From: Rhizobium jaguaris | Lineage (GTDB): Bacteria; Pseudomonadota; Alphaproteobacteria; Rhizobiales; Rhizobiaceae | Assembly: GCF_003627755.1 (NCBI RefSeq) | Contig: NZ_CP032695.1 | Location: forward strand, 2,356,001 to 2,420,000 | Direction: 5' to 3' | DNA length: 64,000 bases | Shown: piece after piece, positions 16,733 to 25,795 of the stretch | Layout of the letters: each line of letters starts with the position of its first letter | Numbering within the stretch: the stretch's first letter is position 1 | The notes under the pieces: model-generated | What the model saw: only the letters and a program-made list of their open reading frames with translations | What the model was told of the DNA's origin: nothing | Databases searched by the model: none | Made by a program: the position numbers and the translations under genes

Positions 16733-17793
16733 CAGCGAATTCTCATTCCGTCCATGGTGAACAGCCGCGTCTTTTCCATGTCGAAACGCAACGTGAGAGC
16801 GTCTCCCATGCGGGCCGTTACATCGCGCTTCTCTGCGACGATCGTCTCGCCCGTTGCAAGCTTGCCGTGAACGAAGGCGGTGCCCCCTAGCTTCTCGACC
16901 ACTTCGACTATGGCCGGCAGCTCGATACCGTCAGCCTCATCCAGATGTTCGGGGCGAATGCCGAGCTGCAGCATGTCGCCCGGCTTCAATGTCGAAGTCA
17001 GACGCGGGGCTGCAGCCTCGATTTCGCCGAAATGCAGCGCGCAGCCATCAGGGCCGACCTTTGCCTTCAGGAAATTCATCCTGGGAGAGCCGATAAAGCC
17101 GGCGACGAAGGCGTTGTCCGGGTCCTCATAAAGCTCCATCGGCGGACCGACCTGCTCGACGCGCCCTGCTCGCAACACCACGATCTTCTGCGCCAAGGTC
17201 ATTGCTTCCGTCTGGTCGTGGGTGACGTAGATGATGGTATTTCCGAGCGATTGGTGCAGCTTGGCGATCTCGACGCGCGTCTGAACGCGCAGTTCAGCAT
17301 CGAGATTGGAAAGCGGCTCGTCGAACAGAAAGACATCCGGATTGCGCACGATGGCGCGGCCGATAGCGACGCGTTGGCGCTGGCCGCCGGAGAGCGCTGC
17401 CGGCTTGCGGTCGAGCAGCGCTTCAAGTTGCAGTATGGCGGCAGCACGCTTAACCTTTTCGTCAATTTCCGCCTTCGGGCGATGGGCCATGCGCAGACCG
17501 AAGCTCATGTTATCAGCGACGGTCATGTGCGGGTAGAGCGCGTAGGACTGGAAAACCATGGCGACGCCTCGCTGCGAAGGCTCGGTATCGTTCATGCGTT
17601 TCCCGCCGATGAAAAGGTCACCGGAGGAAATCTCCTCCAGTCCGGCAATGCTTCGCAGCAACGTCGATTTTCCGCAACCGGATGGGCCGACGAAGACGGT
17701 GAACTCGCCGCGTTCGATGGTCAGCGATACGTCATGAAGAACGTCGATGGCGCCGAATTTCTTGCGGACATGGTCCAATACGATTTGCGACAT
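16732..17793 (-). CDS. CUT1 sugar ABC transporter ATPase (UgpC/MsmK type)
   Basis: A 353-residue ATPase. It has Walker A GPSGCGKST (about residue 37), Q-loop VFQSYALYPHM, a canonical signature LSGGQRQRVAIGRA, Walker B VFLFDEPLSNLDA, H-loop VTHDQTEAMTLA, and a C-terminal TOBE regulatory domain from about residue 240 (LGIRPEHL). It energises the two permeases encoded just upstream (17-base gap). All catalytic residues are present, in contrast with the paired ATPases at 26.9-29.1 kb. Confidence 0.95.
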   Translation of the reverse strand: MSQIVLDHVRKKFGAIDVLHDVSLTIERGEFTVFVGPSGCGKSTLLRSIAGLEEISSGDLFIGGKRMNDTEPSQRGVAMVFQSYALYPHMTVADNMSFGLRMAHRPKAEIDEKVKRAAAILQLEALLDRKPAALSGGQRQRVAIGRAIVRNPDVFLFDEPLSNLDAELRVQTRVEIAKLHQSLGNTIIYVTHDQTEAMTLAQKIVVLRAGRVEQVGPPMELYEDPDNAFVAGFIGSPRMNFLKAKVGPDGCALHFGEIEAAAPRLTSTLKPGDMLQLGIRPEHLDEADGIELPAIVEVVEKLGGTAFVHGKLATGETIVAEKRDVTARMGDALTLRFDMEKTRLFTMDGMRIR

Positions 17794-17810
17794 TATTCAA
17801 AGTATCCGTT

Positions 17811-18644
17811 TCAGCCTTTGACGGCGCCGACGGCGATGCCGTTGACGATCTGCCTCTGGAAAACCACGTAGATGATGACGATGGGGGCGGCGGCGAGCAC
17901 GATACCCGCGGTGAGCAGCGGGACATTTGTGGTGTATTCTCCGCGCAGCGCCGCAATGCCGACCATGACCGTGCGCTCCTTCTGCAGGACCAGCAGCGAG
18001 ATCAGCACGTCGTTCCAGCAATAAAGCGTGTTCAGGATGCCAAGCGTAATCAACGCCGGCTTGCCCATCGGCAGCATCACATTCCACCAGATCTGCAAAA
18101 TGGTCGCCCCGTCCATTCGGGCGGCCTCGACCAGCTCCCGCGGCAGGCGGGAATAGAAGGCAGTCATCATGTAGACGCTGAAGGGCAGAAAGAACGCGGT
18201 ATAGGAGATGATCAGCCCGATGCGCGTATTGACCAGATCGAGCGCGATGATCGTGCGATAAAACGGCACCAACACCACCTGCACGGGGATCATCAGCGAA
18301 GCGAGGATCACCATGAACAGGAACCGCCGGAAGGGAAAACGCAGCATCGCAAGCGCAAAGCCGGCGAGCGAGGAGACGACCAGCAAAAGCAGGACTGCAC
18401 CGCCGGTGGTGATGACCGAGTTGACGAAATAGTCGCTCAGATGCGCCCGTTGCCAGGCGGTCACGAAATTGTCGAAGGTCGGTTGGGTCACGAGGCCGAA
18501 ACGGTCGAGGATGTAGCCCTTGTTGGTCTTCAGCGCGTTATTCAAGGAAAAGAACACCGGATAGACGCAGGAGAGCGCCAGCAGCGTCATCGGCACGCAG
18601 GCAATCCAGAGCAGCCTCTTCTCCCGTTTCGCCAAGATGGACAT
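17811..18644 (-). CDS. CUT1 ABC transporter permease (MalG type)
   Basis: A 277-residue inner-membrane permease with six predicted helices. The EAA loop that docks on the ATPase is ELVEAARMDGATILQIWWNV (about residues 180-200), and the N-terminal LLALSCVYPVFFSLNNALK is typical of the MalG partner. It lies 10 bases after the MalF-type gene and before the ATPase gene, in the standard order of CUT1 operons. Confidence 0.92.
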   Translation of the reverse strand: MSILAKREKRLLWIACVPMTLLALSCVYPVFFSLNNALKTNKGYILDRFGLVTQPTFDNFVTAWQRAHLSDYFVNSVITTGGAVLLLLVVSSLAGFALAMLRFPFRRFLFMVILASLMIPVQVVLVPFYRTIIALDLVNTRIGLIISYTAFFLPFSVYMMTAFYSRLPRELVEAARMDGATILQIWWNVMLPMGKPALITLGILNTLYCWNDVLISLLVLQKERTVMVGIAALRGEYTTNVPLLTAGIVLAAAPIVIIYVVFQRQIVNGIAVGAVKG

Positions 18645-18654
18645 GATCGCCCCC

Positions 18655-19521
18655 TCACAAATTCGCGTTGCGGGACATGATGCGGATCTGGAGATAGGCG
18701 AGACCCGCCATCACCACGAACAACACCATGGAAATCGCCGCTGCATAGCCCGGTTGGTTCATCTTGCCCTGCTCGAGCCAGATCAAGAATTCCGGCAGCG
18801 TCGTTGCCGTGCCCGGCCCGCCGGCGGTCAGCACATAGATCAGCCCGAACATCGACGTCAGGACACCGATCGTCGTCACCACGGCGACGAATTCGATGAT
18901 CGGACGCAGCGCCGGGATGATGACATGAACCCAGATCTGCACCGGTTTGGCGCCGTCGAGTCTCGCTGCCTCGATGAGCTCCTTGGAGACGGTGGAAAGG
19001 CCGGCCATGAAGATCAGCAGGCTCATGCCGAAGGTTGCCCAGAGCTGCACCGCGATCAGGCTGCCGAGCGCGGTGGCACCGTTGCCGAGCCAATCGACGG
19101 GGATGAGACCGAATGCCTTGAGGAAAGCATTGAGGCTGCCATCGAAGCGCAGCACGACATTGAAGATCGATCCGATGATCACCGTCGAGAGAACGGCAGG
19201 GAAGAAGTAGACGGCGCGGAAAATCTTCCCACCCGGTACACCCTGATGGATGAGGATTGCGAGCAGCAGCGGCAACATCACCCAGATCGGCAGCGTGGCG
19301 ATCAGGATCAGCGTATTTTCAATGCTGTCGCGAAAAGCAGGATCGTTGGCGACAGCGACATAGTTGTCGATGCCGACAAAGGCGGATTTGCCGAAGCCGT
19401 TAGAATTGGTGAAGGAAAGGACGAAGCCCCAGGCGAGCGGAAATATGCGGAAGAGGCCGACAAGTACAATCGCCGGCAATACGAACAACAGTCCGATCCG
19501 TCTTTCCGCCTTGCTTCCCAC
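18655..19521 (-). CDS. CUT1 ABC transporter permease (MalF type)
   Basis: A 288-residue permease of the MalF/UgpA class. The N-terminal helix is IGLLFVLPAIVLVGLF, the periplasmic loop contains FVGIDNYVAVANDPAFRDS, which is the usual MalF-family pattern, and the EAA loop is KELIEAARLDGAKPVQIW. It pairs with the MalG-type protein to form the channel. It follows the binding-protein gene by 71 bases. Confidence 0.92.
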   Translation of the reverse strand: MGSKAERRIGLLFVLPAIVLVGLFRIFPLAWGFVLSFTNSNGFGKSAFVGIDNYVAVANDPAFRDSIENTLILIATLPIWVMLPLLLAILIHQGVPGGKIFRAVYFFPAVLSTVIIGSIFNVVLRFDGSLNAFLKAFGLIPVDWLGNGATALGSLIAVQLWATFGMSLLIFMAGLSTVSKELIEAARLDGAKPVQIWVHVIIPALRPIIEFVAVVTTIGVLTSMFGLIYVLTAGGPGTATTLPEFLIWLEQGKMNQPGYAAAISMVLFVVMAGLAYLQIRIMSRNANL

Positions 19522-19592
19522 TCGAATAATTCCTTCTCAAGACAGCCGAACCGAAACGTCAGTCCCGGCCGGCCAGTCATTCCATTCTGTGG

Positions 19593-20855
19593 CTATTTGC
19601 GAGCATCCGCCTGCACGGAGTCCATGCGCGCCGCAGCAGCCTCGACGGTTACGTCGCCGTTCAACAGCAGCTGGCTCTGTCGGTGCCATTCCTCCAGCTC
19701 TTTGGCGGTGGCGTTGGCATGGGCCGTCGGCACGCCATAAGTCTTCAGCCAGCCGAGAATGGCCTTGGCGGTCGGGCTTTCCACCTTTGTCGTATCGACG
19801 CCGGTGTTGGAGGCAATTGCGCCGGTATCGCTGAAGAAAATCTGCATCGGCGCGGGCGACGCCAATTCCCTGGCGAATTCGATGGCGAGATCGGCATTGG
19901 CCGAGGCCTTGTTGACGCCGTAACCGATACCGCCGGAAACGGGCAACATCGGATCGCCTTCCTTCTTGTCGGCGGCAACCGTCGGCGACGGCAAGCGGAA
20001 GACTCCATCATTGTCAGCGCCGAGAAAATCGTCGAACTGCTTCCAATGCGCCACATCCGAAATCAGGCCGATGGTATTGGCCGCCTCGCCGCGCATGAAG
20101 CTTTCATATTCGTCCATGAATTTGGTGGTCGAGTTCGGCCCATCCTGGAACCAGCCGGCCTTATTGGCCTCGACCCAGCTCTTCAGGATGGCTTTCACCT
20201 GCGGGCTCGACCATTTCAGCTTGCCATCGGCGAAATCCTGCTGCTCCTGAGCCGTCCATTCGTTGGCGGCCATTTCCGAGAACCAGAATTCGGCGCCGTA
20301 ACCTTCCTTGTTGCCCATGGAGAAACACGGAACTGCGCCCTTCGCCTTGATCGCTGCGCAGACTTTCGACAGGTCGGCCCAGGTCTTCGGAGGGTTTTCG
20401 GGATCGAGACCTGCATCCTTATAGAGCTTCTTGTTGTAGTAGATGACGAAGCCCTGGATCGACAGCGGAACGGCATAGATGCTGCCGTCGGTGTCGGTGA
20501 ATTCCGGCCAGCCGACCACTGTTTTCTTCAGATCGGCGACCTTGTTGTTGAGCTTCAACAGCGCCGGAATGCGAGCCTTGGCTTGCGCGCCGCCATTCAT
20601 CAGAAAAAGATCGGGGCCGGCATTGGAGGACAACGCCGTGCCGAGGAGCGTGTAATACTGATCGAGCGGCTGCATCACATATTTGATGGTGACGCCGGCA
20701 TGGTCCGCCTCGAAATCAGTCTTGGCCTTCTCGTAATAGGCAGCGGCGGCAGGGTCACCGGACTTCCAATCCCAGACAGTGATTTCCTGAGCCATTGCAG
20801 GCGCAGCCGCCAGGACCGTCCCTACCAGAAGCATAGCCGAAAACTTGATAAACAT
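19593..20855 (-). CDS. Extracellular sugar-binding protein of CUT1 ABC transporter
   Basis: A 420-residue SBP_bac_1 protein with a Sec signal peptide (MFIKFSAMLLVGTVLAAAPA, cleavage after AMA near residue 23). The mature chain starts QEITVWDWKSGDP. The family strand VIYYNKKLYKDAGLDPENPP lies near residue 135. ATG 20855 was preferred over an upstream ATG five codons earlier because it puts the signal peptide at the N-terminus with a GGAGG ribosome site before it. It binds the sugar imported by the following permeases. Confidence 0.92.
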   Translation of the reverse strand: MFIKFSAMLLVGTVLAAAPAMAQEITVWDWKSGDPAAAAYYEKAKTDFEADHAGVTIKYVMQPLDQYYTLLGTALSSNAGPDLFLMNGGAQAKARIPALLKLNNKVADLKKTVVGWPEFTDTDGSIYAVPLSIQGFVIYYNKKLYKDAGLDPENPPKTWADLSKVCAAIKAKGAVPCFSMGNKEGYGAEFWFSEMAANEWTAQEQQDFADGKLKWSSPQVKAILKSWVEANKAGWFQDGPNSTTKFMDEYESFMRGEAANTIGLISDVAHWKQFDDFLGADNDGVFRLPSPTVAADKKEGDPMLPVSGGIGYGVNKASANADLAIEFARELASPAPMQIFFSDTGAIASNTGVDTTKVESPTAKAILGWLKTYGVPTAHANATAKELEEWHRQSQLLLNGDVTVEAAAARMDSVQADARK

Positions 20856-20901
20856 CTCAGTTCCTCCCACAGACCGATGGCGAGCCTTGCGGCCCGGAAA
20901 T

Positions 20902-22044
20902 TTATTTCGTCAGACTTAAACGCGGATTGGCGGGTGCTTCACCCAGTTGATCGCGCGGCAAAAGCTGTGGCCGCGCCCAATCGCGCCGTGCGGCTTCACT
21001 CAAAACAAGGCCATGCCCCGGCCGCTCAGGCGCATAGGCGTAACCATCGCGAATCTCGATGGGTTCATCGACCAGATAATCGAAATTCTGGAAGGAATAT
21101 TCCAGCCATTCGACCTCCGGCAGAGCCACGGCCATGTGCACGCCGATCTCCAGGAAGGTGTTGCCGAGGCTGACCGGAATGCCCATGTCTGCCGCCAGCC
21201 AGCCGATGCGCATCACATCCGATACCTGGCCATGGACGTTGAGAATATCGGTGCCATGCGCTTCGAGCAGCAAGCGCTTGCCTTGCAGGTCGAGATATTC
21301 GCCGGAGTTGATCTGCGTCCAGGACACTGCATGCCTGAGCATGCGCAGGCCCTCATAGTCGTGGCGCAGGATCGGGTCTTCGACCCAGAGTAGATCATGG
21401 CCGGCACGGCGGATCACCTCCAGCTTCATCAGCGCTTCCTTGGATGACCACCCCTCATTGGCGTCGATCATCACCTCGGAGCTGGCAGGCACCACCTGCT
21501 TCAACAGCGCCAGACGATGCAGGTCGCGCTCGAAGTCGGCATGACCGACCTTGATCTTGAAGGCGCGATAGCCGATCGCGGCGGCATGAGCGAAGAGCGC
21601 CTGATAATCGTCATCGGACAGATGGAAATCGAGGCCGCTGGCATAGGCCTTGACGCGGTTGCGGCGGCTTCCCAGGAGGGTATGTAGCGGCAGCCCCACT
21701 TCCTTCGCCGCCAGATCCCAGAGCGCTACCTGCAGCGCCTCATGGAAGGGCAGCGATGTCGCCCGCTGATTGCCGCCGCGCGGGCGATTGACCCGGTGCA
21801 CCAGTGCAATCGCTCTCTGCCTTTCCAGGCCCGGCCAGACCTCCGTCGCGAAAACGCGTTCGATCTCTGCCTGGTCCGGCAATGGCGAAAAAAGCGTCTG
21901 GATAAAACCGAGCCCGACCTGGCCGCTATCGGAAACCAGTTCCAGCGCTGCTACATTCGCATCATCGGCGCGCACTTGGCTGTCGCCGATGATGCGATCG
22001 CGGGCGAACTGGAATCGGGTGATGCGAAAAGCTGCAATGCTCAT
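20902..22044 (-). CDS. Mandelate racemase/muconate lactonizing enzyme family dehydratase
   Basis: A 380-residue enolase-superfamily enzyme. It has the KxK base motif FKIKVGH, metal ligands in EVMIDANEGWS, LLWVEDPI and INSGEY, and a late motif GIPVSLGNTFLEIGVH. Many members dehydrate sugar acids to 2-keto-3-deoxy acids. ATG 22044 was chosen because the open frame upstream runs into the divergent promoter region. It heads the operon with the CUT1 transporter, a RhaM-like mutarotase and a sugar dehydrogenase, so a (deoxy)aldonate dehydratase is likely. It is not close in motif order to galactarolactone cycloisomerase. Substrate unproven. Confidence 0.85.
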   Translation of the reverse strand: MSIAAFRITRFQFARDRIIGDSQVRADDANVAALELVSDSGQVGLGFIQTLFSPLPDQAEIERVFATEVWPGLERQRAIALVHRVNRPRGGNQRATSLPFHEALQVALWDLAAKEVGLPLHTLLGSRRNRVKAYASGLDFHLSDDDYQALFAHAAAIGYRAFKIKVGHADFERDLHRLALLKQVVPASSEVMIDANEGWSSKEALMKLEVIRRAGHDLLWVEDPILRHDYEGLRMLRHAVSWTQINSGEYLDLQGKRLLLEAHGTDILNVHGQVSDVMRIGWLAADMGIPVSLGNTFLEIGVHMAVALPEVEWLEYSFQNFDYLVDEPIEIRDGYAYAPERPGHGLVLSEAARRDWARPQLLPRDQLGEAPANPRLSLTK

Positions 22045-22075
22045 GGGGATTGGACTTTGATCGATTAAAATGTTT

Positions 22076-22091
22076 ATCTGATCTATCAGAT
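22076..22091. promoter_or_regulatory. Candidate GntR operator (palindrome)
   Basis: A perfect inverted repeat ATCTGAT-CT-ATCAGAT lies midway in the 121-base gap between the dehydratase operon (minus strand) and the GntR gene (plus strand). Its position fits a repressor site controlling both promoters. Confidence 0.55.
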
Positions 22092-22165
22092 GTGCAATGT
22101 AATATGGCAAGCGCGAGAACAGTGCAAGTGGCGAAGAGAACAAAAAAAGCAATCGATCCGAGGAT

Positions 22166-22819
22166 GTGTCACCGGCCAGGCGCCTGAGCGACGAGGCCTA
22201 CGACCGGATATTGGAGGCGCTGTTCGAGCGCAGGGTGCAGGCCGGCGCCTTCGTGTCGCAAAGCGAACTCTCCGAGATCGTTGATGTTCCTGTTGCGCCC
22301 CTGCGCGACGCGCTGCGCATGCTGGAAGCCGAAGGCATCCTGAAAATCCATCCACGTTCGGGTATCCAGTTCGTCCGGCCCGGCCTGGAACTGACACGCT
22401 CAACATATCAGTTCCGCTCCATCCTTGAGCGCGCCGCCATCGAGATTTTCGCCGAGCAGGCTGACGAGGCAGAGATCGACGCGATCCATGACCGCCATAT
22501 CACCCTGATCGTCACCATCGAAAAAGACGGGCTGGGGCCGGACCAGATGAAAGACGTGGAGGCGTTGGAAAGGATGCTGCACAATGCGGTCATCGCCAGC
22601 CTGCGCAATCCGCTGATCGAGACAAGCTACCGGCGCATGCACAACTACCTCCGCCTGCTGCGGCTCGACCGCAGGCTCACCGCGCCGGTAGTGTTGCGCA
22701 CGCTCCGCGAGCATCTCGACATCCTCCTTGCCTGCAAGGCACGAGATGCGAAAGCCGCCAAGGCGGCGCTTGACGCCCATTTTCAGGCCGCCATGCAACG
22801 CAATCTCGGCTTTATCTGA
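22166..22819 (+). CDS. GntR family (FCD domain) regulator
   Basis: A 217-residue regulator. The N-terminal winged helix contains YDRILEALFERRVQAGAFVS and VPVAPLRDALRMLEAEGIL, followed by an all-helical FCD ligand domain (about residues 75-210) with YRRMHNYLRLLRLDRR. No ATG exists in frame; GTG 22166 gives the full domain and is the only sensible start. It is divergent from the enolase-superfamily gene and is the likely local regulator of that operon, with sugar acids as plausible effectors. Confidence 0.85.
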   Translation: MSPARRLSDEAYDRILEALFERRVQAGAFVSQSELSEIVDVPVAPLRDALRMLEAEGILKIHPRSGIQFVRPGLELTRSTYQFRSILERAAIEIFAEQADEAEIDAIHDRHITLIVTIEKDGLGPDQMKDVEALERMLHNAVIASLRNPLIETSYRRMHNYLRLLRLDRRLTAPVVLRTLREHLDILLACKARDAKAAKAALDAHFQAAMQRNLGFI

Positions 22820-22843
22820 TGGGTTGAGCTGGATCCGCAGCCA

Positions 22844-23599
22844 TCAATGCATCACCCAGCCGCCATCGACGTTCAGCGTCTGGCCGGTCACGAAGGAGGC
22901 AGCGTCCGAGGCGAAATACATCAACGCATTGGCGATGTCTTCGGGGCTGCCACGCCGCTTGATTGCCTGATGATCCAAGACAAAGCGCGTATAGCCGCCG
23001 GGATCCGGATGAATTTTCTCGGCATCGGTCGGGAATGCACCGGGTGCTACGGCATTGACGGTAATGCCGTAGGCGCCGAATTCCCGCGCCCAGGCGCGGG
23101 TCAGCCCGATCAGCGCGCCCTTCGATTGCACATAGGGCGAAAGGTTGGCCCAACCGCCATAGGCGGTGACGCTGGCGATATTGATGATGCGGCCCCAGCC
23201 CTTGGCGCGCATATGCGGCAGCGCGACCTGCACGCAGACGATGCCGGCATCGACATTGACGCGCTGCACCGCTTGATGCTCCTCGAGCGTATAGTCCTCG
23301 AAGGGCTTGGAGGGGTAGATCGCCGCATTGTTGATGACGACATCGAAACCGCCGACCTCTGCCGAGATCGTCTCCAACTGATGCCTCAGATGCGCAAGAT
23401 CGGAAAGGTCGAGCGCCTTCACGGCCAGCCCCTTCAAACCTTCCTTCTCGGCCAACGCCTTCAGATTGGCGATCTTGTCGGGATTGTTGTCGATCGCCAC
23501 CACGCGGGCACCCGCTCGCAGGAAATTCAGCGTCGTTTCCGTGCCGAGCCCGCCGGCGGCTCCGGTATAGAGAATGGTCTTGTTCGCGACAGACATCAT
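22844..23599 (-). CDS. SDR family NAD(P)-dependent oxidoreductase
   Basis: A 251-residue classical short-chain dehydrogenase with cofactor motif TGAAGGLG (about residues 11-18), NNAA, catalytic Ser in NIASVTAYGG and YVQSK, and the C-terminal FVTGQTLNVDGGWVMH. It probably oxidises or reduces a sugar or polyol. ATG 23599 (MMSVANK) was chosen; the frame upstream lies inside the preceding gene. It is the last gene of a long minus-strand operon, 13 bases after the DUF4432 gene. Confidence 0.9.
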   Translation of the reverse strand: MMSVANKTILYTGAAGGLGTETTLNFLRAGARVVAIDNNPDKIANLKALAEKEGLKGLAVKALDLSDLAHLRHQLETISAEVGGFDVVINNAAIYPSKPFEDYTLEEHQAVQRVNVDAGIVCVQVALPHMRAKGWGRIINIASVTAYGGWANLSPYVQSKGALIGLTRAWAREFGAYGITVNAVAPGAFPTDAEKIHPDPGGYTRFVLDHQAIKRRGSPEDIANALMYFASDAASFVTGQTLNVDGGWVMH

Positions 23600-23612
23600 C
23601 GCCGGCGCCTCC

Positions 23613-24794
23613 TCACGAACGCCCGCCGATCGGCAGATGGTTGCCGGACAGTTCTGGAAACTCCTCGACCGGCTGTTTTGCCAGACCCGCGATCCGCTTT
23701 TCGCTCGCCGCAATCGCTGCCGCGTCAGGCAGGATACGGAAGGTGCTATCGTAGCGGCGTTCCTCGCCATGCTCCAGCCAGATCAACTCGCCGCGTTCGC
23801 GCGCAGCACCATGGCCGAGCACATGGTTGGTCGAGGGTTCGATTCCGAGGGCATATTGTCCGGCCTGCAGGTTCTGCCACTCGTACATGCAGGGAAACTG
23901 GTCCTTGCACGTCACCACTTCGAAGCCGATGCCCAGCCGATCGTTGACCAGGGCAACCGGCACCTCGCCATTTTGATCGGCCGCCACTTCATGTTGCCAG
24001 ACCTGCTCGTGGAAATTCATCTGCGGCGCGGGCATGCTGTGGTAACCGACGCCCTGCTTGCGATAGTTTTCACCGGCATGCGCCGCCCAGACGACGTCCC
24101 TGATCGGCGCGAGATAGCGCGAGCCCTCGGCCAGCACCGGATGGCCGGCGTTGATATGGTAGCAATACATATGCGGCGTCCGGTAGAAGCCGCGATTGAC
24201 CACCCGGTCGGTGAGCTTGATATCGTTGCTGCCCACTTTGATCTCGATGCGGCGCACGAGTTCCAGATGTTCGCCAAAGACAGTGCCTTGCGACACCGTT
24301 CCTTCGCACCATAAAAAGCAGTCGTCGCCCTCCCAGCGCTCGCCGTAGCCGGAGAGCTTGCCGGGGATCGTGCCGATGCGGCCGTGGATCGAGTGGCTGA
24401 CGGTCCTCCTCGGACCGTAGATATAATGATCGGCCGGCTCGTCATACATGAAGAGAATGTGGTCGAGGCCGCAGGTTATCATCAGGCCGGAGAAGGAGCG
24501 CAGCCAAGCCAAACCGCCCTCCCCCTCATATTCGGCAAGGCTTGGATGCTTGAAGCCGGCTGGAGAATGCCAGCCGATCGCCATGCCGCGATAGTCGCAA
24601 TCGGCGATATCGAAAGCACGGTCGATCAGCACCGTGAAGCGCAGGCCGCTGCCGCTGCGGAACTCCAGCATGCGAATGCCACGCTCGACGCCATCGCCGA
24701 GCGTCATCAGCCGCACGCCGGCAAATTGTGACAAGGCCCCCGCGCTGGCCGTGATGTCGCGGCGCGATTTCGTCTCTCCGTATAAGTCGACCAT
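23613..24794 (-). CDS. Aldose 1-epimerase-like protein (DUF4432)
   Basis: A 393-residue protein of the galactose-mutarotase fold, DUF4432 branch. Typical segments are GSGLRFTVLIDRAFDIADC, GWHSPAGFKHPS and LMITCGLDHILFMYDEP, followed by the His-containing block YHINAGHPVLAEG and the late NLQAGQYALGIEPSTNHV. Such proteins sit in sugar gene clusters and are presumed to act on anomers of a carbohydrate. It lies between the TIM-barrel isomerase and the SDR. A hairpin separates it from the upstream gene, which may lower its expression. Confidence 0.85.
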   Translation of the reverse strand: MVDLYGETKSRRDITASAGALSQFAGVRLMTLGDGVERGIRMLEFRSGSGLRFTVLIDRAFDIADCDYRGMAIGWHSPAGFKHPSLAEYEGEGGLAWLRSFSGLMITCGLDHILFMYDEPADHYIYGPRRTVSHSIHGRIGTIPGKLSGYGERWEGDDCFLWCEGTVSQGTVFGEHLELVRRIEIKVGSNDIKLTDRVVNRGFYRTPHMYCYHINAGHPVLAEGSRYLAPIRDVVWAAHAGENYRKQGVGYHSMPAPQMNFHEQVWQHEVAADQNGEVPVALVNDRLGIGFEVVTCKDQFPCMYEWQNLQAGQYALGIEPSTNHVLGHGAARERGELIWLEHGEERRYDSTFRILPDAAAIAASEKRIAGLAKQPVEEFPELSGNHLPIGGRS

Positions 24795-24826
24795 TATGTC
24801 ATCCCGTCTATCGGTATTGTAAGAGA

Positions 24827-24850
24827 CGGCCGGGCCATCAAACCCGGCCG
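24827..24850 (-). terminator. Intercistronic hairpin (possible attenuator)
   Basis: A perfect eight-base stem CGGCCGGG / CCCGGCCG with an eight-base loop sits in the 64-base gap between the TIM-barrel isomerase and the DUF4432 gene. There is no U tract, so partial termination or mRNA end protection is more likely than a full stop. Confidence 0.4.
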
Positions 24851-24858
24851 CGATATAA

Positions 24859-25773
24859 TCAGAAACCTAGAGCACGCAGTTTACCGTCAAGAAACTTCTT
24901 GGCGCGCGGCACATCCGATTCATCGAGATGCTCGATGATGATCGAGATGTTCGGATGCTTCTGCGCCAGGCGCTTCAGATAGAGGTCGTAGTTTAGCGCA
25001 CCGAGGCCGGGTGCGGGCAGTTCGATTTCGCCGACGCCGCGAAAGGTGTGGCTTTCCAGCGCGTCGTCGTCGCCGATATCGGCGTGCTTTTCGCTCTTGT
25101 CGGCGCCGGAACGCTTGACGTCCTTGGCATGGCCGATCTTGATCTTGTCCGACAGCGTGTCGAAGACCTGATTGAGAATTGCGTCCATCCGGTCGATATT
25201 ATGGGTCTCGAAATAGTTGGTCGGGTCCATCAGCAGACCGAGGCCGGGATGATCGACCTGGGCGAACATCCGGACGGTTTCCTCGACCGAACCGACGACA
25301 TTGTTGACATAGGTTTCGAGCAGGAAGACCGCGCCATGGTCATAGGCATGCTGGGCGAGGTCGGCGATGACCTTGCGGCATTCCTCAAAGCCTTCCTCGG
25401 TCTTGTTCTTCGGATGATGCACCCAGTCGGACTCGGTATTGTAGGTGCCGGTCTCCGAGATCACATAGGGCGTGCCAAGATATTGGGAGTGGCGGATGAT
25501 CTCCTTGAGATAGCCGACGCGGCGCTCGCGCTCAGCCTTGTCCGGGTGGATGATATTGGTATAGCCGGAAATGCAGGAGATCGGCAGATTATGGTCGCGA
25601 AACGTCTCGCGGATGCGAACACATTTGTCCTTGGTGATCTGGCCGGCCGAGACGTCGACATCCTTGAAATGCATGTCGAGCTGCACGGTATTGAAATCGA
25701 GTGCCCGGATTTTCCGGGCGGTCTCTTCCAGGCCATATGGAAAATAGCCGGTGAAAATACCTGTCTGCATCAT
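24859..25773 (-). CDS. Sugar phosphate isomerase/epimerase (xylose isomerase-like TIM barrel)
   Basis: A 304-residue AP_endonuc_2 family TIM barrel. Metal-site residues lie in VISETGTYNTESDW, FLLETYVNNVVG, LLMDPTNYFET, KIGHAKDVKR and the last strand IIIEHLDESDVPRA. It probably isomerises or epimerises a ketose or an inosose-like compound. ATG 25773 has a GGAGG site nine bases upstream; a second ATG follows at once. It lies in an operon with a Gfo/Idh/MocA dehydrogenase, a combination common in inositol and sugar oxidation clusters. Confidence 0.88.
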   Translation of the reverse strand: MMQTGIFTGYFPYGLEETARKIRALDFNTVQLDMHFKDVDVSAGQITKDKCVRIRETFRDHNLPISCISGYTNIIHPDKAERERRVGYLKEIIRHSQYLGTPYVISETGTYNTESDWVHHPKNKTEEGFEECRKVIADLAQHAYDHGAVFLLETYVNNVVGSVEETVRMFAQVDHPGLGLLMDPTNYFETHNIDRMDAILNQVFDTLSDKIKIGHAKDVKRSGADKSEKHADIGDDDALESHTFRGVGEIELPAPGLGALNYDLYLKRLAQKHPNISIIIEHLDESDVPRAKKFLDGKLRALGF

Positions 25774-25795
25774 GGTATGGTTCCTCCCTTGGATT

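Noticed and set aside
19683..21173. A 496-residue open frame on the plus strand
   Set aside because: It runs antisense to the binding-protein and dehydratase genes, whose motifs and signal peptide are convincing.
20902..22044. Galactarolactone cycloisomerase, the missing step of the galacturonate module
   Set aside because: Motif order and flanking sequence differ clearly from the Agrobacterium enzyme, and it is tied to another transporter 35 kb away.
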